Source: Kiritimatiellales bacterium (lineage in GTDB: Bacteria; Verrucomicrobiota; Kiritimatiellia; Kiritimatiellales; Pontiellaceae). From it: a stretch of 15,201 bases of DNA. A program made the position numbers and the translations under genes. Under the pieces are notes generated by a model that saw only the letters and a list, made by a program, of their open reading frames with translations, ran no database searches and was not told the DNA's origin. Within the stretch, counting starts at the first letter, position 1; every line of letters begins with the position of its first letter. Location of the stretch: the NCBI GenBank assembly GCA_021734595.1, contig JAIPIO010000064.1, forward strand, positions 1 to 15,201. Reading direction: 5' to 3'. Positions 6,061-12,480 of this stretch are shown here, piece after piece.

Positions 6061-7767
6061 CTACATATGGTTGAGCACAGCCCGCTGCCACTTCCGCACC
6101 GAGTTGATCAGGAAGAGCTCTTCTGCCGCTTTTAGGTCCTCGACAGAGATGACCGATTCCTCGATTTCGCCAGACTTGAGTAGGTATTCCCGGAAGGTGC
6201 CCGCCAACAGGCCGCACTGCACCGGCGGTGTGATCAGCGTTCCGTCTTTACTGATGACCACATTGGCGATGCAACCCTCCGTCACCTCCCTTTTCTCGTT
6301 CCAGAGGATCACATCATCGCAATCCGCAAACTCCGCCTTGGCTGTTTCATAAACCGCACGGTTGGTGGTTTTGTGAAACAGAAATACATCCTCTGAATCG
6401 ATCGGCCCCTTCGACAACCTCACCCGAACCGGCGCGTCGCCGTTTTCCAACCATTGGAAATTCTCTATTTCAAAATTCCCATCCCTGGAAACCAGCAACC
6501 GAATCCGCTGGGCGGGTTCGAAGCCTTGGAATATTTTTTCCAAGGCTTGGAAAACTGCGTAGGCATCCAGCGGAATATCAAAATAGGCGGCGGACTTGCC
6601 CAGCCGCTGAAGATGCCCGTCGAGCAGGAAGATTCCCGTTTCCGGCTCCCACAGCATGGTTTCCAGCAGTTGGAACTCCGGTCGCGGCTGGGTCAGCACC
6701 CGCGCCTTCGTCAGCGTCTCCTCATATTCGGCTTCCGCGTTGGAGTCCCACACGATGCCCCCGCCGACTCCGTACTCGAGCCTGCCCGCCGCGCGGTCGA
6801 TCAGCGCCGTGCGGATCGCCACGTTGAAACACGCTTCGCCCTGCGGCGTCAGGAAGCCGATGCTCCCCGTATAAGCCTTGCGCGGCAACGTTTCCAATCC
6901 CTGGATAATCTCCATCGTCTTCGCCTTCGGTGCGCCGGTGATCGACGCGCACGGGAAGAGGTTTTTCCAAACATTGGAAAATTTTGCGTCGGTTTTGCCA
7001 GACACTGTAGAGGTCATCTGCCAGACGGTCGGATATTTTTCGATATCGAAGCGGCTGACCGTCTCCACGCTGCCCGGCTCGGCAATCCGGCCAATGTCGT
7101 TGCGGATCATATCGACTATCATAATGTTTTCCGCCCGGTTTTTTTCCGAGCTGCGCAGCGCCTCGGCCTGTTTCCAATCCTCGGAAAACGTCCGGCCGCG
7201 TCGCGCCGTCCCTTTCATCGGCCGCGAAACAATCTTTCCGTTCGACAGGTTGAAAAAGAGTTCAGGGGAGGCGGAGCACACCGCGAAATCGCCCGTATCG
7301 ATAAAAGCCGCATAGTCCGTCTTCTGCGATTTGACCAGATGGCAGAAGAACGACCACGCATCGCCGGAAAAATCCGCATGGAGGCGATAGGTGTAGTTCA
7401 CTTGGTACGTCGCACCCTCGGCGATCCGCTCCTTGATCTGCGCAATGGCTTCGGCGAAATCATCCTTTGAAACGGACGGCTCAAAACTTCCAAGCTGGAA
7501 CCCGTCAGTTTCTTCAAGCTCCTCGAGAACTTCCGGTGATTGGAAAAGTCCCAGACAGAGCAATGGAAAACCGTTCGAGAGGTGTGTTTTCAGCGCATGG
7601 TCGAATGCGGGCGCCGCCTCGTAGGAGACAAACCCGGCGGCAAACAGACCGGATTCCTCCGCTTCGCGCAGTATCGGCAGCACATCGTCGACCGACTCCG
7701 CCCGCAGCGTTTTTTCAGGCTGTTCGAATCGTATCCATTTCCCCGCATGCTTGAGCACGACCTTCAT
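6061..7767 (-). CDS. pabBC: PabB-PabC fusion: aminodeoxychorismate synthase component I / 4-amino-4-deoxychorismate lyase
   Basis: A 568-residue bifunctional enzyme for p-aminobenzoate, a folate precursor. Residues about 1-360 are the chorismate-binding PabB domain. Lys185 in RPMKGTARRG is the PIKGT-type lysine that separates PabB from anthranilate synthase (which has Ala there). Other family motifs are KNRAENIMIVDMIRND (209-224), FPCASITGAPKAKTMEIIQG (271-290) and YGVGGGIVWDSNAEAEYEET (332-351). Residues about 365-568 are the PLP-dependent, fold-type IV PabC domain, with Lys466 in FHKTTNRAVYE as the likely PLP lysine and NEKREVTEGCIANV at 490-503. The glutamine amidotransferase PabA is not in the window. 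I chose the ATG at 7767 because the PabB N-terminus begins there, 11 bp after the EamA stop; the frame stays open further upstream but would overlap that gene completely. The ribosome binding site is weak, consistent with coupling. The coding region carries several TTTCCAA/TTGGAAA palindromes. Confidence 0.93.
   Translation of the reverse strand: MKVVLKHAGKWIRFEQPEKTLRAESVDDVLPILREAEESGLFAAGFVSYEAAPAFDHALKTHLSNGFPLLCLGLFQSPEVLEELEETDGFQLGSFEPSVSKDDFAEAIAQIKERIAEGATYQVNYTYRLHADFSGDAWSFFCHLVKSQKTDYAAFIDTGDFAVCSASPELFFNLSNGKIVSRPMKGTARRGRTFSEDWKQAEALRSSEKNRAENIMIVDMIRNDIGRIAEPGSVETVSRFDIEKYPTVWQMTSTVSGKTDAKFSNVWKNLFPCASITGAPKAKTMEIIQGLETLPRKAYTGSIGFLTPQGEACFNVAIRTALIDRAAGRLEYGVGGGIVWDSNAEAEYEETLTKARVLTQPRPEFQLLETMLWEPETGIFLLDGHLQRLGKSAAYFDIPLDAYAVFQALEKIFQGFEPAQRIRLLVSRDGNFEIENFQWLENGDAPVRVRLSKGPIDSEDVFLFHKTTNRAVYETAKAEFADCDDVILWNEKREVTEGCIANVVISKDGTLITPPVQCGLLAGTFREYLLKSGEIEESVISVEDLKAAEELFLINSVRKWQRAVLNHM
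6444..6460. repeat. Palindrome TTTCCAA-CCA-TTGGAAA inside pabBC
   Basis: Perfect inverted repeat with 7-bp arms and a 3-nt centre. In the pabBC frame it encodes FQWLEN. It belongs to a family of similar palindromes concentrated at 6444-8709. Confidence 0.75.
6521..6554. repeat. Nested palindromes around TTCCAAGGCTTGGAA inside pabBC
   Basis: Two overlapping inverted repeats. Positions 6536-6554 form a palindrome with 9-bp arms (TTTTCCAAG, 1-nt centre, CTTGGAAAA). Positions 6521-6531 (AAGCCTTGGAA) also pair perfectly with 6538-6548 across a 6-nt TATTTT loop. The encoded peptide contains two related FQ stretches (FQALE and FQGFE), so the DNA could fold in alternative ways. Confidence 0.75.
6963..6981. 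repeat. Palindrome TTTTCCAA-ACA-TTGGAAAA inside pabBC
   Basis: Perfect 8-bp arms with a 3-nt centre. It is read in a different codon phase (FSNVWK) from the copies at 6444 and 6536, so the DNA sequence rather than the peptide is what recurs. Confidence 0.75.
7171..7187. repeat. Near-palindrome TTTCCAA-TCC-TCGGAAA inside pabBC
   Basis: Same layout as the other copies, with one mismatch in the arms. More degenerate relatives occur at 6891-6907 (TTTCCAATCCCTGGATA), 6660-6675 and 7488-7500 (TTCCA-AGC-TGGAA). Confidence 0.55.
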
Positions 7768-7778
7768 CAGGCGTTGTT

Positions 7779-8684
7779 CTACCGTTCGGACAGGATAATT
7801 AAAAGCACGCCGATAATAATTCCCACCAGCACCCAGGCCTTTTTCCGCTTGTTCACTTCCTTGAAAAGAATCGCTCCGGCAAAGAACGCCACCAGCACAC
7901 TGCATCTGCGCAGGACCGACATGATGACGATCAGTGCCTTCGGGTCGGTCAGTCCACGAAAATAGACATAGTCGGAGAGGATCAGCAGGATACCGATGCA
8001 CGGCACCGTCCAACGCCAGGTGAACGGGGTGTTTTTTTTCCGGTTGGGCCACCACACGAACAGATTGACCAGTATGAAGAAGACCGCGAGGTAGATGGAA
8101 TACCAAGCCAGCACCTGCACGGGCGATAGTCCCTGCCTCTGGATGAGCCACTTGTCAAGCAACGTACTGCACGTGCCGATCAACGTGGCGAGAAAGATCA
8201 ATCCAACCCACTTGCTCCGGTGGAAGTGAATGCCCTCTTCACGGCCGAGCAGCGAAAAGGCGAAGTAGCAAACGAAGATGACCCCCATTCCTGCCCATTG
8301 CATCGGGGAGGGCTGTTCATGGAAGAGTACAATTGCTCCAACCAACGTCCACGCCGGCCCCGACGCGCGAATGGGCGATACAATCGAGATCGGCAAATGC
8401 TTCAGTGCAAAGAAGGCACAGATCCACGACAGGCCGACAATCAGCGATTTGAGCATCAGGTATCCGTGGGCTTGCAACGGCAGCGGGCCAACATAAAGCC
8501 CGCAAGAAGCCATTGTATCAGGAAGGAACACCGAACCCAAAACAACGGGAACCGTCAGGCAAATCCCCGCAAGATTGGAGAAAAACAGGGTTGGTAAAAC
8601 CGCGTTATTATTCAGCGCATGCTTCTTGCAGAGGTCGTAGAACCCCAGAAAAACCATCGAAGCCAACCCCAGCCAAATCCACAT
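7779..8684 (-). CDS. DMT-superfamily transporter, EamA family
   Basis: A 301-residue membrane protein with about ten hydrophobic helices in two homologous halves, the layout of EamA-type drug/metabolite transporters. Helix boundaries include residues 2-14, a conserved mid-protein segment ALKHLPISIVSPIRASGPAW (93-112), and a C-terminal half with YFRGLTDPKALIVIMSVLRR (243-262). It ends in a short basic tail (VNKRKKAW, then a last helix). Substrates of this family range from amino acids and nucleosides to other metabolites, and none can be assigned here. The gene is 11 bp upstream of pabBC in the same direction, so the two likely share a transcript; export or import of a compound linked to aromatic/folate metabolism is only a guess. 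The ATG at 8684 is supported by a GAGG about 5 nt upstream. Directly before that site lies a degenerate copy of the TTTCCAA/TTGGAAA palindrome. Confidence 0.85.
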   Translation of the reverse strand: MWIWLGLASMVFLGFYDLCKKHALNNNAVLPTLFFSNLAGICLTVPVVLGSVFLPDTMASCGLYVGPLPLQAHGYLMLKSLIVGLSWICAFFALKHLPISIVSPIRASGPAWTLVGAIVLFHEQPSPMQWAGMGVIFVCYFAFSLLGREEGIHFHRSKWVGLIFLATLIGTCSTLLDKWLIQRQGLSPVQVLAWYSIYLAVFFILVNLFVWWPNRKKNTPFTWRWTVPCIGILLILSDYVYFRGLTDPKALIVIMSVLRRCSVLVAFFAGAILFKEVNKRKKAWVLVGIIIGVLLIILSER

Positions 8685-8693
8685 ATAATCCTC

Positions 8694-8709
8694 TTTCCAA
8701 CCATTGAAA
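8694..8709. repeat. Degenerate TTTCCAA-CCA-TTGAAA palindrome next to the eamA ribosome binding site
   Basis: The only clearly intergenic copy of the palindrome family, with one base missing from the right arm. It lies 10 bp upstream of the EamA start and touches its GAGG. Its position would suit an operator or an mRNA hairpin controlling translation; this is inference. Confidence 0.5.
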
Positions 8710-8721
8710 CACCACTTTTAT

Positions 8722-8782
8722 CAGGCACAAGCCGCGCACAATAGCGGCTTGCGTTTGGAATTCAAATCAAATACTGTGCCTG
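8722..8782 (+). promoter_or_regulatory. Nested inverted repeats and possible asd promoter in the eamA-asd divergent region
   Basis: Two inverted repeats overlap here. The outer one pairs CAGGCACA (8722-8729) with TGTGCCTG (8775-8782). The inner one pairs CAAGCCGC (8728-8735) with GCGGCTTG (8744-8751) across an 8-nt loop. A weak plus-strand promoter can be read as TTGCGT (8749-8754), 17 nt, TACTGT (8772-8777), with its -10 inside the outer right arm. It looks like an operator or leader structure for asd and/or eamA. I do not see a lysine riboswitch core. Confidence 0.35.
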
Positions 8783-8812
8783 CCCTTTGAACAAAAAGCA
8801 GGAGAAGCAGTT

Positions 8813-9919
8813 ATGAAAACAGGACTTGTAGGATGGCGCGGCATGGTCGGCTCGGTGCTGATGGACCGTATGCGCGCGGAAAATGATTTTGAACACATTG
8901 ATCCCGTATTCTTCACCACCTCGCAGGCGGGACAGGCGGCACCGAACGTCGGCAAGGGCGAATCCCTATTGCTCGATGCTTTCGATATCGACGCACTCAT
9001 GGAAATGGATGCGATCATCACCTGCCAAGGTGGCGACTACACCTCAAAGGTCCATCCCGAGCTGCGTTCCAAAGGGTGGAACGGCTACTGGATCGATGCA
9101 GCCTCCACCCTGCGCATGGCCGAGCAGGCCACCATTGTTCTCGATCCCGTCAACCGCCCGGTCATCGACCAGGCCCTGGCCGACGGGAAGAAGGACTTTG
9201 TCGGCGGCAACTGCACCGTCAGCCTGATGCTCATGGCCGTGGGCGGCCTCTTCAAGGCCGGCCTCGTGGAATGGATATCCTCCATGACCTACCAGGCCGC
9301 CTCCGGCGCCGGCGCACAGAACATGCGCGAGCTGCTCAACCAGATGGGCTCGCTTAACAACTGCGTTTCCGACGAGCTGGCCACCCCCTCCTCTGCGATT
9401 CTCGACATCGACCGCAAGGTTACCGAGTGCCTCCGCAACGACGCCATCCCTACTGAAAACTTTGGTGCACCCCTCGCCGGCTCGTTGATCCCATGGATCG
9501 ACAAGCTGGTTGACGAAGGCCAGACCAAGGAAGAGTGGAAGGGCTATGCCGAAACCAACAAGATTTTGAATAACGATCCGCTGATTCCGATCGATGGCAT
9601 CTGCGTCCGCATCGGAGCCATGCGCAGCCATAGCCAGGCATTGACCATCAAGCTGACAAAGGATGTGCCGGTCGAAGAGATCATGGACATTCTGCGCAAC
9701 GACAACGAGTGGATCGACGTGGTCGACAACAACAAGGAAGACACCTTGGCGCGTCTGACGCCGGCGGCCATCAGTGGCACGCTGACCGTACCGGTCGGCC
9801 GTATCCGCAAGATGAAGATGGGCGGGGAATACCTCTCCGCCTTCACCGTCGGCGACCAGCTCCTCTGGGGCGCGGCCGAACCGCTGCGCCGGATGCTCCG
9901 CATCCTGCTGGAAAAATAA
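8813..9919 (+). CDS. asd: Aspartate-semialdehyde dehydrogenase
   Basis: A 368-residue enzyme that reduces L-aspartyl-4-phosphate to aspartate semialdehyde with NADPH, the branch point to lysine/diaminopimelate, threonine and methionine. The length and spacing match the gammaproteobacterial (E. coli) type rather than the shorter Gram-positive type. The NADP-binding start is GLVGWRGMVGSVLMDRM at 4-20. The catalytic cysteine is Cys134 in GGNCTVSLMLM, and the substrate/acid-base residues Arg266 and His273 lie in CVRIGAMRSHSQAL, each one position before its E. coli counterpart (135, 267, 274). The ATG at 8813 follows a good GGAG by 8 nt. It is divergent from eamA and lies 345 bp upstream of the acetyl-beta-lysine operon, which consumes lysine. 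The last 81 bp are duplicated at 14740-14820, suggesting that DNA was inserted at this 3' end. No clear terminator follows. Confidence 0.95.
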   Translation: MKTGLVGWRGMVGSVLMDRMRAENDFEHIDPVFFTTSQAGQAAPNVGKGESLLLDAFDIDALMEMDAIITCQGGDYTSKVHPELRSKGWNGYWIDAASTLRMAEQATIVLDPVNRPVIDQALADGKKDFVGGNCTVSLMLMAVGGLFKAGLVEWISSMTYQAASGAGAQNMRELLNQMGSLNNCVSDELATPSSAILDIDRKVTECLRNDAIPTENFGAPLAGSLIPWIDKLVDEGQTKEEWKGYAETNKILNNDPLIPIDGICVRIGAMRSHSQALTIKLTKDVPVEEIMDILRNDNEWIDVVDNNKEDTLARLTPAAISGTLTVPVGRIRKMKMGGEYLSAFTVGDQLLWGAAEPLRRMLRILLEK

Positions 9920-9920
9920 A

Positions 9921-10097
9921 CTGGAGGGTCAGCGCGTCGATGTCGATATTCACCGCGCCGCTAACAGCCAGCTTTTTCCCTCCGGTCACGGTGCCGATCT
10001 TCGCAATCGGCAGTCCGGCGAACCACCGCAAAAGCTTCGTTTTTAAGCCCGTTAGCACACTTTTCTCGCGGGGTTGTATCGGGGCGTTTCTTGACAT
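9921..10097 (-). pseudogene. Possible remnant of a kinase/AIR-synthase-like C-terminus (ThiL-like)
   Basis: On the minus strand an open frame from the ATG at 10097 runs to the asd stop and then continues antisense into asd. The piece outside asd, about 59 codons, contains GLPIAKIGTVTGGKKLAVSG followed by an acidic NIDIDAL and LQF. It resembles the C-terminal end of AIR-synthase-fold proteins such as thiamine-monophosphate kinase, which end in an 'IG-VT-GKG ... ID ... F' pattern. It lacks everything N-terminal and loses its own stop at the asd boundary. The likeness is from memory and short, so it may be chance. If real, the junction at 9919/9920 marks a recombination point. Confidence 0.25.
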
Positions 10098-10126
10098 GGT
10101 CTTTTCGTCTGTTACGGTACATGTAC
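10091..10126 (+). promoter_or_regulatory. Putative promoter and palindromic operator of the abl operon
   Basis: A perfect -35 hexamer TTGACA (10091-10096) is followed after 16 nt by TACGGT (10113-10118), a weak -10. The 10-bp perfect palindrome GTACATGTAC (10117-10126) overlaps the -10 and start-site region, a typical place for a repressor operator. This would give an untranslated leader of about 140 nt before ablA. It is the best promoter candidate in the gap, but the -10 match is only 3 of 6. Confidence 0.4.
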
Positions 10127-10264
10127 ATTTTTGCCTGCACGGCGGTTTAAAATTTCAGGCATCATAACCGAATAAAAGGAAAATTCACTAACACATCCGC
10201 CGATGCTGTTTTTTTCAGGCCCCGCCCTGTTTCCTCAGTTCACCCAGACAAAAAAGGAGACGTG

Positions 10265-11590
10265 ATGGACCCGATTTACAATGAGCAACAGCAGGATCTA
10301 GCCGAACAGATCGACGGGAATACGTCGCTCAAACACTGGAAGGACTGGAAATGGCAACTCAAGCATTCCATCCGTGATGTCGCGACGTTTGAAAAACTAA
10401 TGGATGTCGAGTTCACCCCGCAAGAGCGAACCGATCTCGAGAAAACGGTTGGAAAATTCCCGTTGAGTGTAACGCCCTACTATCTCTCGCTGATCGACCG
10501 AGAAGATTTCCGCAACGACCCCGTGTTCAAGCAGTGCATCCCGAATCCGAGCGAGCTGGTTATCGGCAAGCACGATATGGCCGATCCGCTGCACGAAGAT
10601 GCCGACAGTCCGGCCCCAGGCATTACCCACCGCTATCCGGACCGCGTACTGTTTCACATCAGCAACGTCTGCTCGATGTACTGCCGCCACTGCACCCGCA
10701 AACGCAAGGTGGGCGATCAGGATTTTATTCCAAACCGCGAAACCATCGACGCCGGACTCGACTATATCCGCAACACCCCGCAGGTGCGCGACGTGCTCCT
10801 CTCCGGCGGAGACCCGCTGATGCTCTCCGACGACTATCTCGACTGGGTCCTGAGCGAACTCGACGCCATTGGGCATGTCGAAGTCGTACGCATTGGAACC
10901 CGCATGCCGGCCGTGCTGCCCTACCGCATCACACCCGACCTGGTGAGCATGCTCAAAAATCATCAGCCGCTCTGGATCAATACCCATTTCAACCATCCGC
11001 GCGAAATCACCGCCTCATCGCGCGCGGCGCTACGCATGCTGGCCGACGGCGGCTTTCCGCTCGGCAACCAGAGCGTCCTGCTCGCCGGCGTCAACGACTG
11101 CCCGCGCATCATCCGTGTTCTTGTGCACAAACTGGTGCAGAACCGCGTGCGCCCCTACTACCTCTATCAGTGCGACTTGTCCGAAGGGCTCTCCCATTTC
11201 CGCACCCCCGTCGGCAAGGGCATCGAAATCATCGAAAGCCTGATCGGCCACACCAGCGGCTTTGCCGTGCCGACCTATGTGATTGATGCACCCGGCGGCG
11301 GCGGAAAAATTCCAGTTATGCCCACCTATCTGATCTCCTGGAGCACAAGCAAAGTGATTCTGCGCAACTACGAAGGGGTCATCACCAGCTATCAGGAACC
11401 TGAAAATTATCAATCGGTCTTCTGCGACCGGAACTGCGATAACTGCCAGCTAACCTTGAAGCTCGATGATGCGGATGAGTATCAGTCCGTCGGAATTGAA
11501 AAGCTGCTCAGTTATGATGACGAAGCCATCTCGCTCATTCCCGAGGACAACGAACGCCACCAACGCCGCGATGACGAAGAGGACGCATAA
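10265..11590 (+). CDS. ablA: Lysine 2,3-aminomutase (acetyl-beta-lysine osmolyte synthesis)
   Basis: A 441-residue radical-SAM, PLP-dependent enzyme converting L-alpha-lysine to L-beta-lysine in the cytoplasm. The radical SAM cluster motif is CSMYCRHC, with cysteines 136, 140 and 143. Substrate-binding and PLP residues sit at a constant offset of 11 from the clostridial enzyme as I remember it: Asp304 in CDLSEG, Asp341 and Lys348 in DAPGGGGK, the lysine forming the PLP aldimine. A cysteine-rich tail (Cys387, 391, 394) matches the zinc-binding end of the family. With ablB in the same operon the product is routed to N-epsilon-acetyl-beta-lysine rather than to lysine fermentation. I chose the ATG at 10265, 5 nt after AAGGAG; the GTG at 10262 is only 2 nt from it. 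The gene ends 2 bp before the MscS gene. The C-terminus is unusually acidic (DDEEDA). Confidence 0.94.
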   Translation: MDPIYNEQQQDLAEQIDGNTSLKHWKDWKWQLKHSIRDVATFEKLMDVEFTPQERTDLEKTVGKFPLSVTPYYLSLIDREDFRNDPVFKQCIPNPSELVIGKHDMADPLHEDADSPAPGITHRYPDRVLFHISNVCSMYCRHCTRKRKVGDQDFIPNRETIDAGLDYIRNTPQVRDVLLSGGDPLMLSDDYLDWVLSELDAIGHVEVVRIGTRMPAVLPYRITPDLVSMLKNHQPLWINTHFNHPREITASSRAALRMLADGGFPLGNQSVLLAGVNDCPRIIRVLVHKLVQNRVRPYYLYQCDLSEGLSHFRTPVGKGIEIIESLIGHTSGFAVPTYVIDAPGGGGKIPVMPTYLISWSTSKVILRNYEGVITSYQEPENYQSVFCDRNCDNCQLTLKLDDADEYQSVGIEKLLSYDDEAISLIPEDNERHQRRDDEEDA

Positions 11591-11592
11591 AA

Positions 11593-12480
11593 ATGCTTCC
11601 GCTCCATGTATTGACATGGGTTTCGCTGGGCATCATGGCGGTGCTCGGCGGCCTGGCGTTCAGCCGGCTCCGATCCCTGCAGACGGGCCGCAAGGAAACC
11701 CTCAGCAACCAGAGTCAGCCGGGTGCCATCCCGGCACATTCTAAACGGAAAACCCTGCGGCAGCATCAAATCCGGCAGATGGAGTCACGCTTCAGCATTA
11801 CGCGGCGGACGATCATCACCCTGTTGCTGTTCACCGCCGGAGGGATCGCGGCGCTACCCTATTTTGGACAGCTTGCCCCGTCCGTCCTGCCGCTGCTGAT
11901 CGCGGCCGTCTCGGTTATCATCGGGATTGCTGCCAAACCGATCATCGAAAACATCACCTGCGGGCTGGTGCTCTGTTTCGGCAAGCTCGCGCGTATCGGC
12001 GACACCGTGGTCATCGACGACGTCTACGGTATCATCGAAAATTTCACGCTCACCCACAGCGTGATCAAACGCTGGGACTCGCTGCGCTATGTCGTACCCA
12101 ACAGCTCGATGATGACCAAGGAATTCATCAACTACTCGCTCTACGACAACAACCGCTGGGTGCATGTCGAGTTCTGGATCGACTACATCGCCGACCTCGA
12201 CCTGGTCGAACGCCTCGGCAAAGAAGCCCCGCAGGACAGCGCCTATTACGCCGCCGAGCGCGAAGAGCCGCGCTTCTGGGTGGCCGAAACCACCCCGCAG
12301 GCCGTCAAGTGCATGATCGTCGCCTGGGCCACCACGCCCGCCGATGGCTGGATGCTCAGCCACGACATTCGCAAAGCCCTCGTTAAAAAACTGAGCTCCC
12401 ATGGAATCACCACGCACATGAACAACATCCAAACCATGCCGTTCCCGGCATCCGCAAAACAGGAGCCCGTAAAATCATGA
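11593..12480 (+). CDS. MscS-family mechanosensitive channel
   Basis: A 295-residue small-conductance mechanosensitive channel. Hydrophobic segments lie at about 5-24, 71-92 and 95-128, separated after the first by a polar, basic linker (25-70). The third is the pore helix with the Ala/Gly-rich pattern IAAVSVIIGIAAKPIIENI at 103-121. The MscS beta domain follows: RIGDTVVIDDVYGIIENFTL at 134-153, then the conserved VVPNSSMMTKEFINYS at 167-182, and a C-terminal alpha/beta vestibule. Such channels open under membrane tension after hypo-osmotic shock and release small solutes. Placement between ablA and the symporter/ablB genes suggests it is the release valve for acetyl-beta-lysine, which is inference. 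It begins 2 bp after ablA, with a distant AGAGG as the only ribosome binding site, and its stop overlaps the next start in ATGA, so expression is coupled on both sides. Confidence 0.9.
   Translation: MLPLHVLTWVSLGIMAVLGGLAFSRLRSLQTGRKETLSNQSQPGAIPAHSKRKTLRQHQIRQMESRFSITRRTIITLLLFTAGGIAALPYFGQLAPSVLPLLIAAVSVIIGIAAKPIIENITCGLVLCFGKLARIGDTVVIDDVYGIIENFTLTHSVIKRWDSLRYVVPNSSMMTKEFINYSLYDNNRWVHVEFWIDYIADLDLVERLGKEAPQDSAYYAAEREEPRFWVAETTPQAVKCMIVAWATTPADGWMLSHDIRKALVKKLSSHGITTHMNNIQTMPFPASAKQEPVKS

Larger units (their letters stand above)
9920..10264. other. Intergenic region between asd and ablA
   Basis: This 345-bp stretch has no convincing intact gene. Its first half (to about 10085) holds a minus-strand reading frame that looks like a truncated gene end. 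The middle (10091-10126) has a promoter-like sequence and a perfect GTACATGTAC palindrome. The last 140 bp are AT-richer non-coding leader ending in a strong AAGGAG before ablA. No terminator hairpin for asd is obvious. Confidence 0.6.

Noticed and set aside
6454..7470. 338-codon open frame on the plus strand, opposite pabBC
   Set aside because: The composition (Arg/Gly/His-rich, no domain pattern) is that of an antisense shadow. The minus-strand PabB and PabC motifs are unambiguous.
7768..8151. Upstream extension of pabBC to a start at 8151
   Set aside because: The added 128 residues are out of frame with, and fully inside, the EamA gene, and do not resemble a PabB N-terminus. The ATG at 7767 gives the normal family start.
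8685..8812. Lysine riboswitch in front of asd
   Set aside because: The 128-bp gap is too short for the roughly 170-nt five-helix lysine element and none of its conserved core is visible. Only simple inverted repeats are present.
9044..9631. 195-codon minus-strand frame inside asd
   Set aside because: It is antisense to asd, which has its catalytic Cys, Arg and His in the expected places; the frame has no recognisable domain.
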